A stretch of 16,907 nucleotides of DNA from an uncultured Bacteroidales bacterium (GTDB taxonomy: Bacteria > Bacteroidota > Bacteroidia > Bacteroidales > Lentimicrobiaceae): NCBI GenBank assembly GCA_937864935.1, contig CALMDN010000262.1:1-16907 (forward strand), in the 5' to 3' direction. Under the pieces are notes generated by a model. That model did not search any database. It was not told where the DNA came from and saw only the letters and a program-made list of their open reading frames with translations. How positions within the stretch are numbered: position 1 is the first letter of the stretch; each line of letters starts with the position of its first letter. The position numbers and the translations under genes were made by a program. Shown piece by piece: positions 1-7,006 of this stretch.

Positions 1-166
1 GGATGCTGGGAGATGAACCACCCAGATTTAATCCGCGCCAGATATAACGGCTCATAATATCCGCACCGGCATCAAAGGAAGTCTCGATCTGAGCGTTTAT
101 GAGTCCGGGTATAAATACAAAAGCTGTCAGAACAGCCCAGAACAGGTTTTTGGTTTTTTGTCTCAT
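1..166 (-). CDS. Exported, probably outer-membrane protein, 5' end only
   Basis: The first 55 codons of a gene that runs off the left edge. It begins with ATG and a clear signal peptide: basic residues RQKTK, a hydrophobic core (FWAVLTAFVFIPG) and a likely signal peptidase I site at INA-Q around residues 25-26. The mature part reads ETSFDAGADIMSRYIWRGLN, alternating polar and hydrophobic residues. The SRYIWRG segment resembles the first strand of beta-barrel proteins of the TorF/putative porin type common in Bacteroidetes. Family assignment is inference from this short stretch; export is well supported. A weak candidate promoter lies at 208-215 (AATTTTTG on the minus strand) with ATTG 20 bp further upstream. 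The response regulator gene lies upstream on the same strand, 170 bp away, separated by a hairpin at 269-290, so co-transcription is uncertain. Confidence 0.7.
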   Translation of the reverse strand, partial: MRQKTKNLFWAVLTAFVFIPGLINAQIETSFDAGADIMSRYIWRGLNLGGSSPSI

Positions 167-263
167 ACTCAAATGGGTTTTAGGTTTGCAATCGATTCCG
201 TAAGCGGCAAAAATTGAAACTTTAACCTGATTGAGCAATGAAGCATTAACTGATTTTACATAG

Positions 264-304
264 GGCGATCACTGAAATAATTTTCAGTGAAACACGTAAT
301 CGCC
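264..304. repeat. Nested inverted repeat between the response regulator and the porin-like gene
   Basis: Perfect 9-bp arms at 269-277 (TCACTGAAA) and 282-290 (TTTCAGTGA) around a 4-base centre. They lie inside a second pair, GGCGAT at 264-269 and ATCGCC at 299-304. There is no run of T on the minus-strand exit side, so a classical intrinsic terminator is not supported. It could be a weak terminator, an mRNA-stabilising hairpin behind the response regulator, or an operator for the porin-like gene. Confidence 0.5.
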
Positions 305-336
305 AATCTGCCGGGTTAAGAAATGAAAGGTGGGAG

Positions 337-990
337 TCAGAAGTCTATGATATGGTGCTTGATGGCGAATTTGATAAGGTCCACAGCCGTTTTTAAACCG
401 AGTTTCTGCATGATATGGTTTTTGTGTGATTCTACCGTACGGGTGCTGATAAACAACTGTTCGGCGATCTGGGGATTTGTATTGCCTTCAGCAAACAGGC
501 GCAGTATCTCAAGTTCACGTTTTGAAAGTACACTGCTTTGTGCCAGATTCTCTGGTTCTTTGTCCTGGGCTTTCTTGATATAACTTTTCAGAATCACATT
601 CGATACCGATTCACTGAAATACTCATCACCGGCAGCAACTGTCCGGATGGCATGCAGCAGTTCGTCCTGTGAAATGTTTTTCGGAAGATAACCCTGTGCT
701 CCGGCTTTTATGGCATTGAAAATATACTCTTCCGAGGTGTACATCGACAAAAAAAGAACCTTTACTGCAGGAAACTGCTCTCTAACCTTTTCGCAGAGTT
801 CAATTCCTGAAAAGTCCGGAAGGGAGATATCCATCAGTAAGATATCGGGAAGGCCCGAGTTCAGCAGTCTGAACATTTCGCTTCCTGAGCCGGCTTCGTC
901 GTATATACGGATGTCTTCCTGCCCTGAAAGCAGGGCACGGATACCATCCCGAACAATCTTGTGATCGTCAACCAGCAGTACCTTGATCAT
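337..990 (-). CDS. Response regulator, NarL/FixJ (LuxR-type HTH) family
   Basis: A 217-residue DNA-binding response regulator of typical length. The receiver domain (about 1-120) shows the acidic pair D8/D9, the phospho-acceptor D54 in LLMDISLPD, S82 in the switch position and K104 in the YLPKN turn. A linker leads to a LuxR-type helix-turn-helix domain (about 154-211) with LSKRELEILRL, then the recognition region STRTVESHKNHIMQKL. It starts with ATG, and its first 23 bases overlap the end of the upstream sensor kinase gene, which implies translational coupling. The partner kinase is of the HisKA_3/NarX-DesK class that normally pairs with this regulator type. Target genes are unknown; the porin-like gene just downstream is one candidate by position only. 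Confidence 0.95.
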   Translation of the reverse strand: MIKVLLVDDHKIVRDGIRALLSGQEDIRIYDEAGSGSEMFRLLNSGLPDILLMDISLPDFSGIELCEKVREQFPAVKVLFLSMYTSEEYIFNAIKAGAQGYLPKNISQDELLHAIRTVAAGDEYFSESVSNVILKSYIKKAQDKEPENLAQSSVLSKRELEILRLFAEGNTNPQIAEQLFISTRTVESHKNHIMQKLGLKTAVDLIKFAIKHHIIDF

Positions 991-2746
991 ATATGCCCTT
1001 AATTAAAGGTAATTCAATCTGAAAAACAGTTCCATTGCCAGGCGAAGTTGAAATGTCAACTTTGCCGCGAAGCAAACCGACCCGCTCCCGGATGTTGTTC
1101 AAACCATGGCCGGAAGAGGGGCAGGCTCCATGGATGTCGAACCCCCGGCCATTGTCTTCTATCTGCAGCATCAGGGTATTCTGTCTGATTCCTGCATTGA
1201 TCCTGAGTTCTGTCGCTCCTGAATGTCTGGCCACATTGTTGAATATCTCCTGAAAAATACGGAAAATATAAAGTCTCGATTTTTTTCCGAGTTGTTTGTC
1301 GGGAATTTCACCTTCAAAAATAGTTTTTATGCCATAATTCTCCGATAGGTTACTGCAAAGACTTCTTATGGCTGAGGTAATGCCGAATTCGCTCAATGCC
1401 GGGGGCATCAGCGCATTCGTCATAGCCCTCACATCATCGATCAGATTGTCGGTAAGGTTGATTGCTGACACCAAACCGGGTTTTATTTGTTCTGAAACCA
1501 TATTTTCAAGGGCGCCGAGTTTCAGCCTGATGGCAATCATGCTTTGTCCGATCCCGTCGTGCAATTCACGCGAAAGCCGCTGCCTCTCCTGATCCTGTCC
1601 GTCAATGGCTGACCTTAACCTGGAAATGCGCTCTGCTTTTAGTGCCCTGTCTTTATCCTGAAGCTTCGACGCCATATTGCTGAATGCTTCGGCCAGTTCA
1701 CCCAGCTCATCGTCAGACCGGATTACCGGAATCTGATCAAGTCTGCCTTCTCCGAGGTCAAAGGCGGCTTCCTTCAGCTTTATAATCGGCCTGGTGATTC
1801 TGTTGCTGATGATATAGGTAAGAATGAAGAACGCAATACCCATCACCACAGAAAGCATCAGATTGGAGTTCCTGATGGAGAAAACAGCGGCTGTTGCTTC
1901 ACTGTAGTCAATTTCTGCTATCATTGCCCATTTCAGCCCGCCCTTATCGATACTTCCGAATGAACTGAGTACCTTAATGCCTCGATAATCTTTAGCCAGA
2001 TCCAGTCCAGATTCATTGCGCAGGGCCTTGATAACCGGAGTCGTAATTACCCTGGTTTTCATTACCGAATTGTTCAGAAACCTTGACTGACTCCTCATCA
2101 GATAGTCTTCGCCAACCATGTAGGTTTCACCTGAATAACCCAGACCATTCTCAGGCCTCACTTCAAGCATAAAATCGTTGATCTGCCTCTCATCAATAAC
2201 CAGCAAAAGATAGGCAACCGTTGCACCGTTTTGCCTTACAGGCCCGGCAACAATCAGAGGATTCCCCGGCAGACTTCCGGTTGATTGATAATCTATCATG
2301 AAGGGCCTCTCATTTTGCGGCTCAAATAACCCGATCTGTTTTCCGGTAGATTTTACTGAAGAACGATTTCCGGATTGCCAGTATAGTATTCTTCCTTCAC
2401 CATCAGCGAAGCCAAATCCTTTGTAATACGATGAAACAATCAAGGCCTGTTCAGAGACTGTCTTCAGATCGTTTTCCGTTATTCTGCTACCGCTGAGAAG
2501 CTTAACCGAGAGATTACAGACCTCATCGGAGCTGACAAACCGCGAGGTTTCTGATAAACGCTCATCCAGAAATCTTTCCACAGCCTGCGTCCTTGCAATA
2601 CGTATTGAGGTCAGCTGGTTGTATGTACGGCTGAGCAATGCTTTTTTCGCAGAGGCAAAAGAGAAGTATCCGATTATAATGATCGATCCTATACCTAGGA
2701 GCAGGAAATACAATATCATTTTCTCGGTGAGGGAAGATCTTTTCAA
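968..2746 (-). CDS. Membrane sensor histidine kinase (extracytoplasmic sensor, HAMP, HisKA_3, HATPase_c)
   Basis: A 592-residue sensor kinase. Order: transmembrane helix (about 11-31), a periplasmic sensor of about 260 residues resembling dCache (GYSGETYMVGEDYLMRSQSR is typical), second helix (about 296-314), HAMP (about 315-367), a phospho-acceptor helix with ERQRLSRELHDGIGQ and H396, then the ATPase domain with N-box EIFNNVARHS (500-509), DNGRGF (531-536) and GHGLNNIRERV (547-557). These are the hallmarks of NarX/DesK-class kinases that phosphorylate NarL-type regulators, such as the one encoded directly downstream with a 23-base overlap. The start is TTG at 2744-2746. No in-frame ATG lies between it and the preceding stop, and the next ATG (2717-2719) would begin at the edge of the first helix. 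An exact TAnnTTTG box at 2766-2773 fits either start. The ligand is unknown. Confidence 0.93.
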   Translation of the reverse strand: MKRSSLTEKMILYFLLLGIGSIIIIGYFSFASAKKALLSRTYNQLTSIRIARTQAVERFLDERLSETSRFVSSDEVCNLSVKLLSGSRITENDLKTVSEQALIVSSYYKGFGFADGEGRILYWQSGNRSSVKSTGKQIGLFEPQNERPFMIDYQSTGSLPGNPLIVAGPVRQNGATVAYLLLVIDERQINDFMLEVRPENGLGYSGETYMVGEDYLMRSQSRFLNNSVMKTRVITTPVIKALRNESGLDLAKDYRGIKVLSSFGSIDKGGLKWAMIAEIDYSEATAAVFSIRNSNLMLSVVMGIAFFILTYIISNRITRPIIKLKEAAFDLGEGRLDQIPVIRSDDELGELAEAFSNMASKLQDKDRALKAERISRLRSAIDGQDQERQRLSRELHDGIGQSMIAIRLKLGALENMVSEQIKPGLVSAINLTDNLIDDVRAMTNALMPPALSEFGITSAIRSLCSNLSENYGIKTIFEGEIPDKQLGKKSRLYIFRIFQEIFNNVARHSGATELRINAGIRQNTLMLQIEDNGRGFDIHGACPSSGHGLNNIRERVGLLRGKVDISTSPGNGTVFQIELPLIKGIYDQGTAG

Positions 2747-2765
2747 TGCTTGCTTATTTCTTTTT

Positions 2766-2773
2766 CAAACCTA
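2766..2773 (-). promoter_or_regulatory. Candidate -7 promoter box for the kinase–regulator operon
   Basis: The minus strand reads TAGGTTTG, an exact match to the Bacteroidetes -7 consensus TAnnTTTG. Transcription would begin about 15 bases before the TTG start. No good TTTG -33 element is visible at the usual 19-21 base spacing. Confidence 0.45.
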
Positions 2774-3042
2774 CGAGATTTTTATTTTCGATCTGTTTTT
2801 TGATTCAAATTCATGTGCTTTTTGTTAAACGGCAGAATTTCAGCCCCTACAGAGGCTGTTGCTGACCCGGGTAAAAGGTACTTAGTGTAATTTGAACAAT
2901 TTCTCTTTTAAATGGTTGAATGCCTAACTCGCTGAAAATGGGTTGATTTCGTTTTATTGATTAATTTAAACAATTGATTATCAGGAATTAATAACTTAAG
3001 GCCCCCTTTGGGTCTGTACTTGCATTAATCGTTGTTCACGAT
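2774..3042. other. Divergent intergenic region between sensor kinase and flavodoxin
   Basis: The non-coding gap between the kinase start and the flavodoxin start is 345 bases (2747-3091), AT-rich, with no credible coding frame. It holds the kinase promoter box at its left end, one arm of a 12-bp inverted repeat (2978-2989) and the flavodoxin promoter at its right end. A short CAGCC/GGCTG pair (2841-2845, 2854-2858) is too weak to interpret. No small RNA can be supported from sequence alone. Confidence 0.6.
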
Positions 3043-3076
3043 TATATTTGCCGGCTGATTTTTAAATTCCTGATAA
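2978..3076. repeat. 12-bp perfect inverted repeat flanking the flavodoxin promoter
   Basis: TTATCAGGAATT at 2978-2989 and its exact reverse complement AATTCCTGATAA at 3065-3076, separated by 75 bases that contain the predicted -7 box. A third imperfect copy, ATTCTGATA, ends at the start codon (3084-3092). The layout resembles paired operator sites, one upstream of the promoter and one in the leader. No binding protein can be named. Confidence 0.45.
3019..3050 (+). promoter_or_regulatory. Candidate promoter of the flavodoxin gene
   Basis: An exact TAnnTTTG match, TATATTTG, lies at 3043-3050. A partial -33 element, CTTG at 3019-3022, sits 20 bases upstream, which is the usual Bacteroidetes spacing. 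The predicted transcript would start near 3055 and give a leader of about 37 bases that includes one arm of the inverted repeat. Confidence 0.55.
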
Positions 3077-3091
3077 CGTAAGCATTCTGAT

Positions 3092-3604
3092 ATGGAGAAA
3101 ATAGGGATTTTTTATGGTGGAAGCCCCAAAGGCAGCACCTATAAAACCGCACAATCACTGGTTAAGCATTTTGGCAACAACCATGCAGCATTGCACAATG
3201 TTAGTGAAGCTACCCGTGAAGATCTTGAAAAGTACGAATACCTGATTCTGGGAACCTCAGCCTGGGGAATTGGTGAAATGCACCAGGACTGGGAAAGATT
3301 TATTGATGTGCTTACAGAAGCCAGCATCGAAAATAAAAAGATTGCCCTGTTTGGACTGGGTGATCAGATAGAATATCCTGAAAGTTTTGTGGATGGAATG
3401 GGTACTGTTTTCTGCAGGTTGCCCTTCAAACAGAATGTTGTGGGTTTCTGGCCAACCAAAGGCTATTCCTACTATTTCTCAACAGCCGAAAAGGATGGTA
3501 AGTTTGTTGGTCTTGCCCTTGATGAAGACAGTCAGCCTGAATTGACAGGAGAGCGTATCTCAAAGTGGGTCAGTCAGTTAAAATCTGAATTCAAGATTAA
3601 CTAA
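3092..3604 (+). CDS. fldA: Flavodoxin (long-chain type) with variant phosphate loop
   Basis: A 170-residue soluble FMN electron carrier. Diagnostic long-chain flavodoxin segments are present: IGIFYG strand at the N-terminus, LILGTSAWGIGEMHQDWERF (51-70) with W58 in the first FMN ring loop, ALFGLGDQIEYPESF (85-99) with Y95 as the likely second aromatic stacker, and GFWPTKGYSYYFS (118-130). The phosphate-binding loop is odd: usual flavodoxins have a T/S-x-T-G-x-T pattern here, while this one reads YGGSPKGSTYKTA (8-20), partly resembling the GSPR-type loop of NADPH-dependent FMN reductases. It probably moves electrons between ferredoxin- or NAD(P)H-linked enzymes, perhaps replacing ferredoxin under iron limitation, but no partner is encoded nearby. 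It is a single-gene unit with its own promoter and a hairpin behind it. Confidence 0.9.
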   Translation: MEKIGIFYGGSPKGSTYKTAQSLVKHFGNNHAALHNVSEATREDLEKYEYLILGTSAWGIGEMHQDWERFIDVLTEASIENKKIALFGLGDQIEYPESFVDGMGTVFCRLPFKQNVVGFWPTKGYSYYFSTAEKDGKFVGLALDEDSQPELTGERISKWVSQLKSEFKIN

Positions 3605-3645
3605 AGCACCTGCTTTATTTATTCCCGGCTTTTGAACGATCTGTT

Positions 3646-3700
3646 ACCGGCAGGTAAGTTTAACTTAAACTTACCTGCCGGTTATTTATGGTTGTTTTTT
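3646..3700 (+). terminator. 18-bp palindromic hairpin with downstream T run, behind flavodoxin
   Basis: The arms 3646-3663 (ACCGGCAGGTAAGTTTAA) and 3665-3682 are exact reverse complements around a single C. The downstream flank is T-rich and has a run of six or more T ending at 3700, but 12 bases away from the stem. It probably terminates the flavodoxin transcript and insulates the peptidase gene. Near-perfect two-fold symmetry also allows a protein-binding role. Confidence 0.65.
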
Positions 3701-3735
3701 GACAGCAGGGTCTGTCTTTCCTTCCCTTAAATTTC

Positions 3736-3743
3736 TATTTTTG
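3736..3743 (+). promoter_or_regulatory. Candidate -7 promoter box of the M28 peptidase gene
   Basis: TATTTTTG is an exact TAnnTTTG match. The predicted transcript starts near 3748 and gives a leader of about 28 bases before the ATG at 3776. A convincing -33 TTTG at the proper distance is not visible; TCTG at 3711-3714 is the nearest, 21 bases upstream. Confidence 0.45.
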
Positions 3744-3775
3744 TCGTTTCGTTTAGCTTTAATTTCTTCTGAATC

Positions 3776-5569
3776 ATGATTAACAAAAATCCTATATTCG
3801 TTCTATTCCTTGTAACTGGTTTATCTCTCGGGGTTCTGGGGCAGCAACCCTACAGCTCACCACTGCAGTTGAAGGAATCTGTCACATATCTTGCATCGGA
3901 GGACCTTGGCGGAAGAAAATCAGGTACTCCCGGTGACTCGATGGCCGCTGTTTATATCAGAAAAATGTTCTCACAACAGGGCGCTCAGCTGATGGGAAAT
4001 AACGGCTTTCAGTATTTCGGGGTAATCTCTGATGTCAGAAGCGGAACCCATAATCAGCTGGTCTGTAACCATCACCAATATGTTCAGTCGACAGATTTTG
4101 AGCCATTTTCTTTCTCTTCAAATGCCACAAAAAAAGCCGATGTAGTGTTTGCTGGTTTCGGATTGTCAGGCACCAGCGGCGATCTCCGGTGGGATGATTT
4201 CGAAGGAAAAGACATCAAAGGGAAATGGGTCATTGTGCTGCGCGGTGATCCTGAACCGGATAACCAGAACAGTGCCTTCATTCCCATGGCAACCGATCGC
4301 GCTAAGGCACTGGCAGTAAGAGATCTGGGTGCTGCGGGTTTGTTGCTTGTATCTCCTTCGTCCATCGAGAAAAAAGACATACCTGTAGAGATCAGTTATG
4401 ATAAAACCATTGCCGATGCCGGCATACCGGTCATCAGCATTACCCGGAAAGTTGCCGCCGGGATTATGGATGTTGAACCATCTGCCATCGATTCTCTGGA
4501 GAAACAGATGATCAGGCTGAAGAAGCCGCTGAATCATCCGGTAAACGCTACCATTGAAGCCACAACCGATATTGTCAGGGAAAAAGTGACTACCCGAAAC
4601 ATCATTGCCATGATACCAGGAAAGGATCCGGTTCTCAGGAATGAATATATTGTTATCGGTGCCCATTACGACCACCTGGGAATGGGTGGTCCGGGCTCAG
4701 GATCCAGGGTTCCCGACGAACATGCGGTGCACGGTGGTGCCGACGACAATGCATCAGGAGTTGTTTCGCTCTTCTCTCTGATATCCCATTTTTCGCAGGA
4801 GAAGAACCAAACCCCGAGAAGCCTGATCTTTGTTTCTTTCGGGGCCGAAGAAATGGGACTGCTCGGATCACGTTACTTTACCGCCAATTGCCCGGTTGAA
4901 CTCAAAGCAGTAAAGGCCATGATCAACCTCGACATGGTTGGCCGCCTTTCAACAGAAAATCCGGTAGTTACTGTTTCAGGTACCGGAACTTTTTCTTATG
5001 CAGATACCCTGGTTGATCGCCTGGCTGCCCTTCAGACATTTCAGGTCAGAAAGAGCCCCGATGGTTTTGGCCCATCCGACCATGCAGCCTTCTACGGGGA
5101 AGGGATTCCGGTTCTGTTTTTAACATCGGGCGCCCATGAAGATTATCATACACCGGCTGATCAGGCATCAAAACTCAATTACGAAGGGCTGAATGCAATC
5201 ACAGAATTTGCAGGAAGCCTGGTGGCGGGACTGGCTGCTTTAACCCCGGCCCCTCTCTTTGCCGAATCAGGAAGCAGCAGGTCAGGCGGTCACCGCTACG
5301 GACGTGGCCTCAAAGTTACCCTCGGAATCATGCCCGATGTATCTGGTGCCGAAACCTCGGGAGGAATGAAGGTTGAGGGTACCCGAAAAGACGGCCCGGC
5401 ATACAAAGCCGGTATGATCAAAGGAGATATTATTACAGCAATCAATGGACTTCCGGTTGGAAATATCTACGACTACATGAGCCGTATGGGTAAACTCAAG
5501 CCCGGTGAAAGGGTGAATGTGGAAGTCTTGCGTGAAGGTAAAAAGGAAATTCTGATAATTGAGTTATAA
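3776..5569 (+). CDS. Secreted M28-family zinc metallopeptidase with PA-like insert and C-terminal PDZ domain
   Basis: A 597-residue exported peptidase, probably an aminopeptidase releasing N-terminal residues from peptides in the periplasm or outside. The signal peptide covers residues 1-22 (hydrophobic FVLFLVTGLSLGVLG). Residues about 120-235 look like a protease-associated (PA) domain. The M28 catalytic core shows H297 in GAHYDH, D324 in GADDNASG, the general base E358 and ligand E359 in FGAEEMG, D386 in NLDMVG and H458 in YHTPAD, so all expected co-catalytic zinc ligands are there. Residues about 510-597 form a PDZ domain (GPAYKAGMIKGDIITAINGL). The PDZ may bind substrate tails or an envelope partner. 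The gene has its own candidate promoter, and GtrA follows after 29 bases, possibly in the same transcript. Substrate preference cannot be read from sequence. Confidence 0.93.
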   Translation: MINKNPIFVLFLVTGLSLGVLGQQPYSSPLQLKESVTYLASEDLGGRKSGTPGDSMAAVYIRKMFSQQGAQLMGNNGFQYFGVISDVRSGTHNQLVCNHHQYVQSTDFEPFSFSSNATKKADVVFAGFGLSGTSGDLRWDDFEGKDIKGKWVIVLRGDPEPDNQNSAFIPMATDRAKALAVRDLGAAGLLLVSPSSIEKKDIPVEISYDKTIADAGIPVISITRKVAAGIMDVEPSAIDSLEKQMIRLKKPLNHPVNATIEATTDIVREKVTTRNIIAMIPGKDPVLRNEYIVIGAHYDHLGMGGPGSGSRVPDEHAVHGGADDNASGVVSLFSLISHFSQEKNQTPRSLIFVSFGAEEMGLLGSRYFTANCPVELKAVKAMINLDMVGRLSTENPVVTVSGTGTFSYADTLVDRLAALQTFQVRKSPDGFGPSDHAAFYGEGIPVLFLTSGAHEDYHTPADQASKLNYEGLNAITEFAGSLVAGLAALTPAPLFAESGSSRSGGHRYGRGLKVTLGIMPDVSGAETSGGMKVEGTRKDGPAYKAGMIKGDIITAINGLPVGNIYDYMSRMGKLKPGERVNVEVLREGKKEILIIEL

Positions 5570-5598
5570 ATAAACAGGAAAGGTTTCCTGCAAGATCA

Positions 5599-6000
5599 AT
5601 GGTTGACATTTTAACCCGTGAAGTTGGCTTTAAGTTTCTGAAATTCGGCGTCGTCGGGTTTTCAGGAGTATTTGTAGATTTCGGTTTCACCTACATCTGC
5701 AAGGAGTGGCTCAAGATTCAGAAATACATCAGCAATGCCATCGGATTTACCATCGCTGCCTCATCTAACTATTATCTGAACCGTATCTGGACGTTCAACA
5801 GCCACAATCCGGAAATCGCTGTTGAGTATGGCAGGTTTCTTTTTATTTCTGCCATCGGACTCCTGATCAGTACCCTGGTGGTGTATCTGCTGGTTTCCAA
5901 AGCCAGAATGAACTTCTACTTCGCCAAGTTGCTGGCAATTGTGGTTGTTACCATCTGGAACTTCTTCATCAACCTCAATTATACATTTCTGGCCACCTGA
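5599..6000 (+). CDS. GtrA-family four-helix membrane protein
   Basis: A 133-residue integral membrane protein of typical GtrA length. Four hydrophobic helices lie at about 11-33, 42-62, 79-99 and 106-127. The family signatures are clear: KFLKFGVVGFSGVFVDF near the start, SNYYLNRIWTF (56-66) and the related NFFINLNYTF (121-130) at the end of the second pair. GtrA proteins are proposed to flip or present lipid-linked sugars for cell-surface glycosylation. No glycosyltransferase partner is adjacent, so the sugar is unknown. The ATG is 29 bases behind the peptidase stop, so it is probably co-transcribed. The gene ends inside a small hairpin shared with the convergent ChaN-type gene. Confidence 0.9.
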   Translation: MVDILTREVGFKFLKFGVVGFSGVFVDFGFTYICKEWLKIQKYISNAIGFTIAASSNYYLNRIWTFNSHNPEIAVEYGRFLFISAIGLLISTLVVYLLVSKARMNFYFAKLLAIVVVTIWNFFINLNYTFLAT

Positions 6001-6015
6001 CCCGTCAGGTGTTTT
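5994..6015 (+). terminator. Small hairpin overlapping the gtrA stop codon
   Basis: CACCTGA (5994-6000) pairs with TCAGGTG (6005-6011) around a four-base loop, followed by TTTT at 6012-6015. The stem includes the TGA stop codon. It probably acts as a weak terminator in the 25-base gap between the convergent genes. Confidence 0.5.
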
Positions 6016-6025
6016 ACCTCCCGAT

Positions 6026-6898
6026 CTAATGGGTCTTGGTCATGCTTTCGGGCACCACCAGAATAAAATCTGCTTTGTTGTTATTTTCTTCAGCAAGACT
6101 TTCCAGATTGGTCTGCTCGCATGAACTGATGGTAACTATTTTCAGGTCTGGTTTGTATTGTTTAAGATACCAGACTATCCCTTCATAATTATCAGAATGA
6201 TAGGTGCCATGGAAATGCAGGAACAACTTACCAGCTGAAATATTCCTGCTGATAGAATAGGCCATGGTGGCATCTTTGATCGCCTGAGCTTTCGGCAGGT
6301 TGTCATTTCCATGTCCGCCGCTGCCCTCCATCATTTCAAGCATACTTTTATATCCGGGCAATTCAGGATCGTAAGGAACAGGTAAGGGAGCGATATAACT
6401 TCTGGCTTCTTCGTCCAGGGCCTCAAGCCCTTCAAAACCATTGCGGTTGACGAGTGATGCGTACCTCCGGGGAATGTTGGTCGCCACAAAAACAACTGAA
6501 CTGTCTCTGGCAAACTGAAGCAAAGGCTTATAATCTGTTTTGTAATTGGACCACAGCCGTGCTTCAGATTCGAAGTTCTTGTCTTTGACCAGGCCACTCA
6601 GATATTCACTGATTAGCAGGGCATTGTCTGATTCAAACATTTCAGCACCCATCACAAGATCCTGTTTCTTAACGTCATAGAGTGATCTGCTGAGCTCAAG
6701 TTGCAGCCAGTGGCAGATCGGGTTATTGTGAAGTTCTCCGAACAGAACAACATCAGCTTCCGAAGCCTGCCTGACCAATTTACTGTAATCTATGGCTTTA
6801 CCTTTATTGTTATAGAGTTTATAGGCTGTCATTTCCTGGCCGGATGCCACAATGCCTGAAAAAAATATTATCAATAAAAAAATGGTTGTTTTTTTCAT
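6026..6898 (-). CDS. ChaN-type haem-binding / uptake protein, exported
   Basis: A 290-residue protein of the ChaN family (Cofac_haem_bdg, PF04187). The family signature is VVLFGELHNNPICHWLQLEL (50-69), followed by GAEMFESDNALLISEYL (84-100), TNIPRRYASLV (140-150) and a C-terminal HFHGTYHSDNYEGIVWYLK (228-246). Campylobacter ChaN is a membrane-anchored haem-binding dimer that feeds iron uptake. A signal peptide covers residues 1-20 and ends ASG-Q. No lipobox cysteine is present, so this version looks periplasmic or secreted rather than a lipoprotein. It is separated from the upstream operon by a terminator-like hairpin at 6961-6972. I found no exact TAnnTTTG box in its 108-base upstream gap. 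No TonB receptor or other haem gene is adjacent, though hemD lies in the next operon. Confidence 0.88.
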   Translation of the reverse strand: MKKTTIFLLIIFFSGIVASGQEMTAYKLYNNKGKAIDYSKLVRQASEADVVLFGELHNNPICHWLQLELSRSLYDVKKQDLVMGAEMFESDNALLISEYLSGLVKDKNFESEARLWSNYKTDYKPLLQFARDSSVVFVATNIPRRYASLVNRNGFEGLEALDEEARSYIAPLPVPYDPELPGYKSMLEMMEGSGGHGNDNLPKAQAIKDATMAYSISRNISAGKLFLHFHGTYHSDNYEGIVWYLKQYKPDLKIVTISSCEQTNLESLAEENNNKADFILVVPESMTKTH

Positions 6899-6949
6899 TT
6901 CAGGGAATATTGATTTGGTTTAATGGAATGGATGAAGTGACACGTGAAC

Positions 6950-6972
6950 AATAAAACAAAGCCCTTTCGGGC
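6950..6972 (-). terminator. Terminator-like hairpin behind the ligase–cytidine deaminase gene
   Basis: On the minus strand GCCC-GAAA-GGGC (6972-6961) is followed directly by TTTGTTTTATTG. The stem is short but all GC with a stable GAAA tetraloop and a T-rich tail, 35 bases past the stop codon. It probably ends the long minus-strand operon. Confidence 0.55.
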
Positions 6973-7006
6973 GTACCCGATATGGCAATAATCATTCTGC
7001 AACAAC

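Noticed and set aside
4166..4675. A 169-codon open frame on the minus strand inside the M28 peptidase gene
   Set aside because: It lies entirely antisense to a gene with intact catalytic motifs, has low-complexity composition and no recognisable domain; it is a shadow frame.
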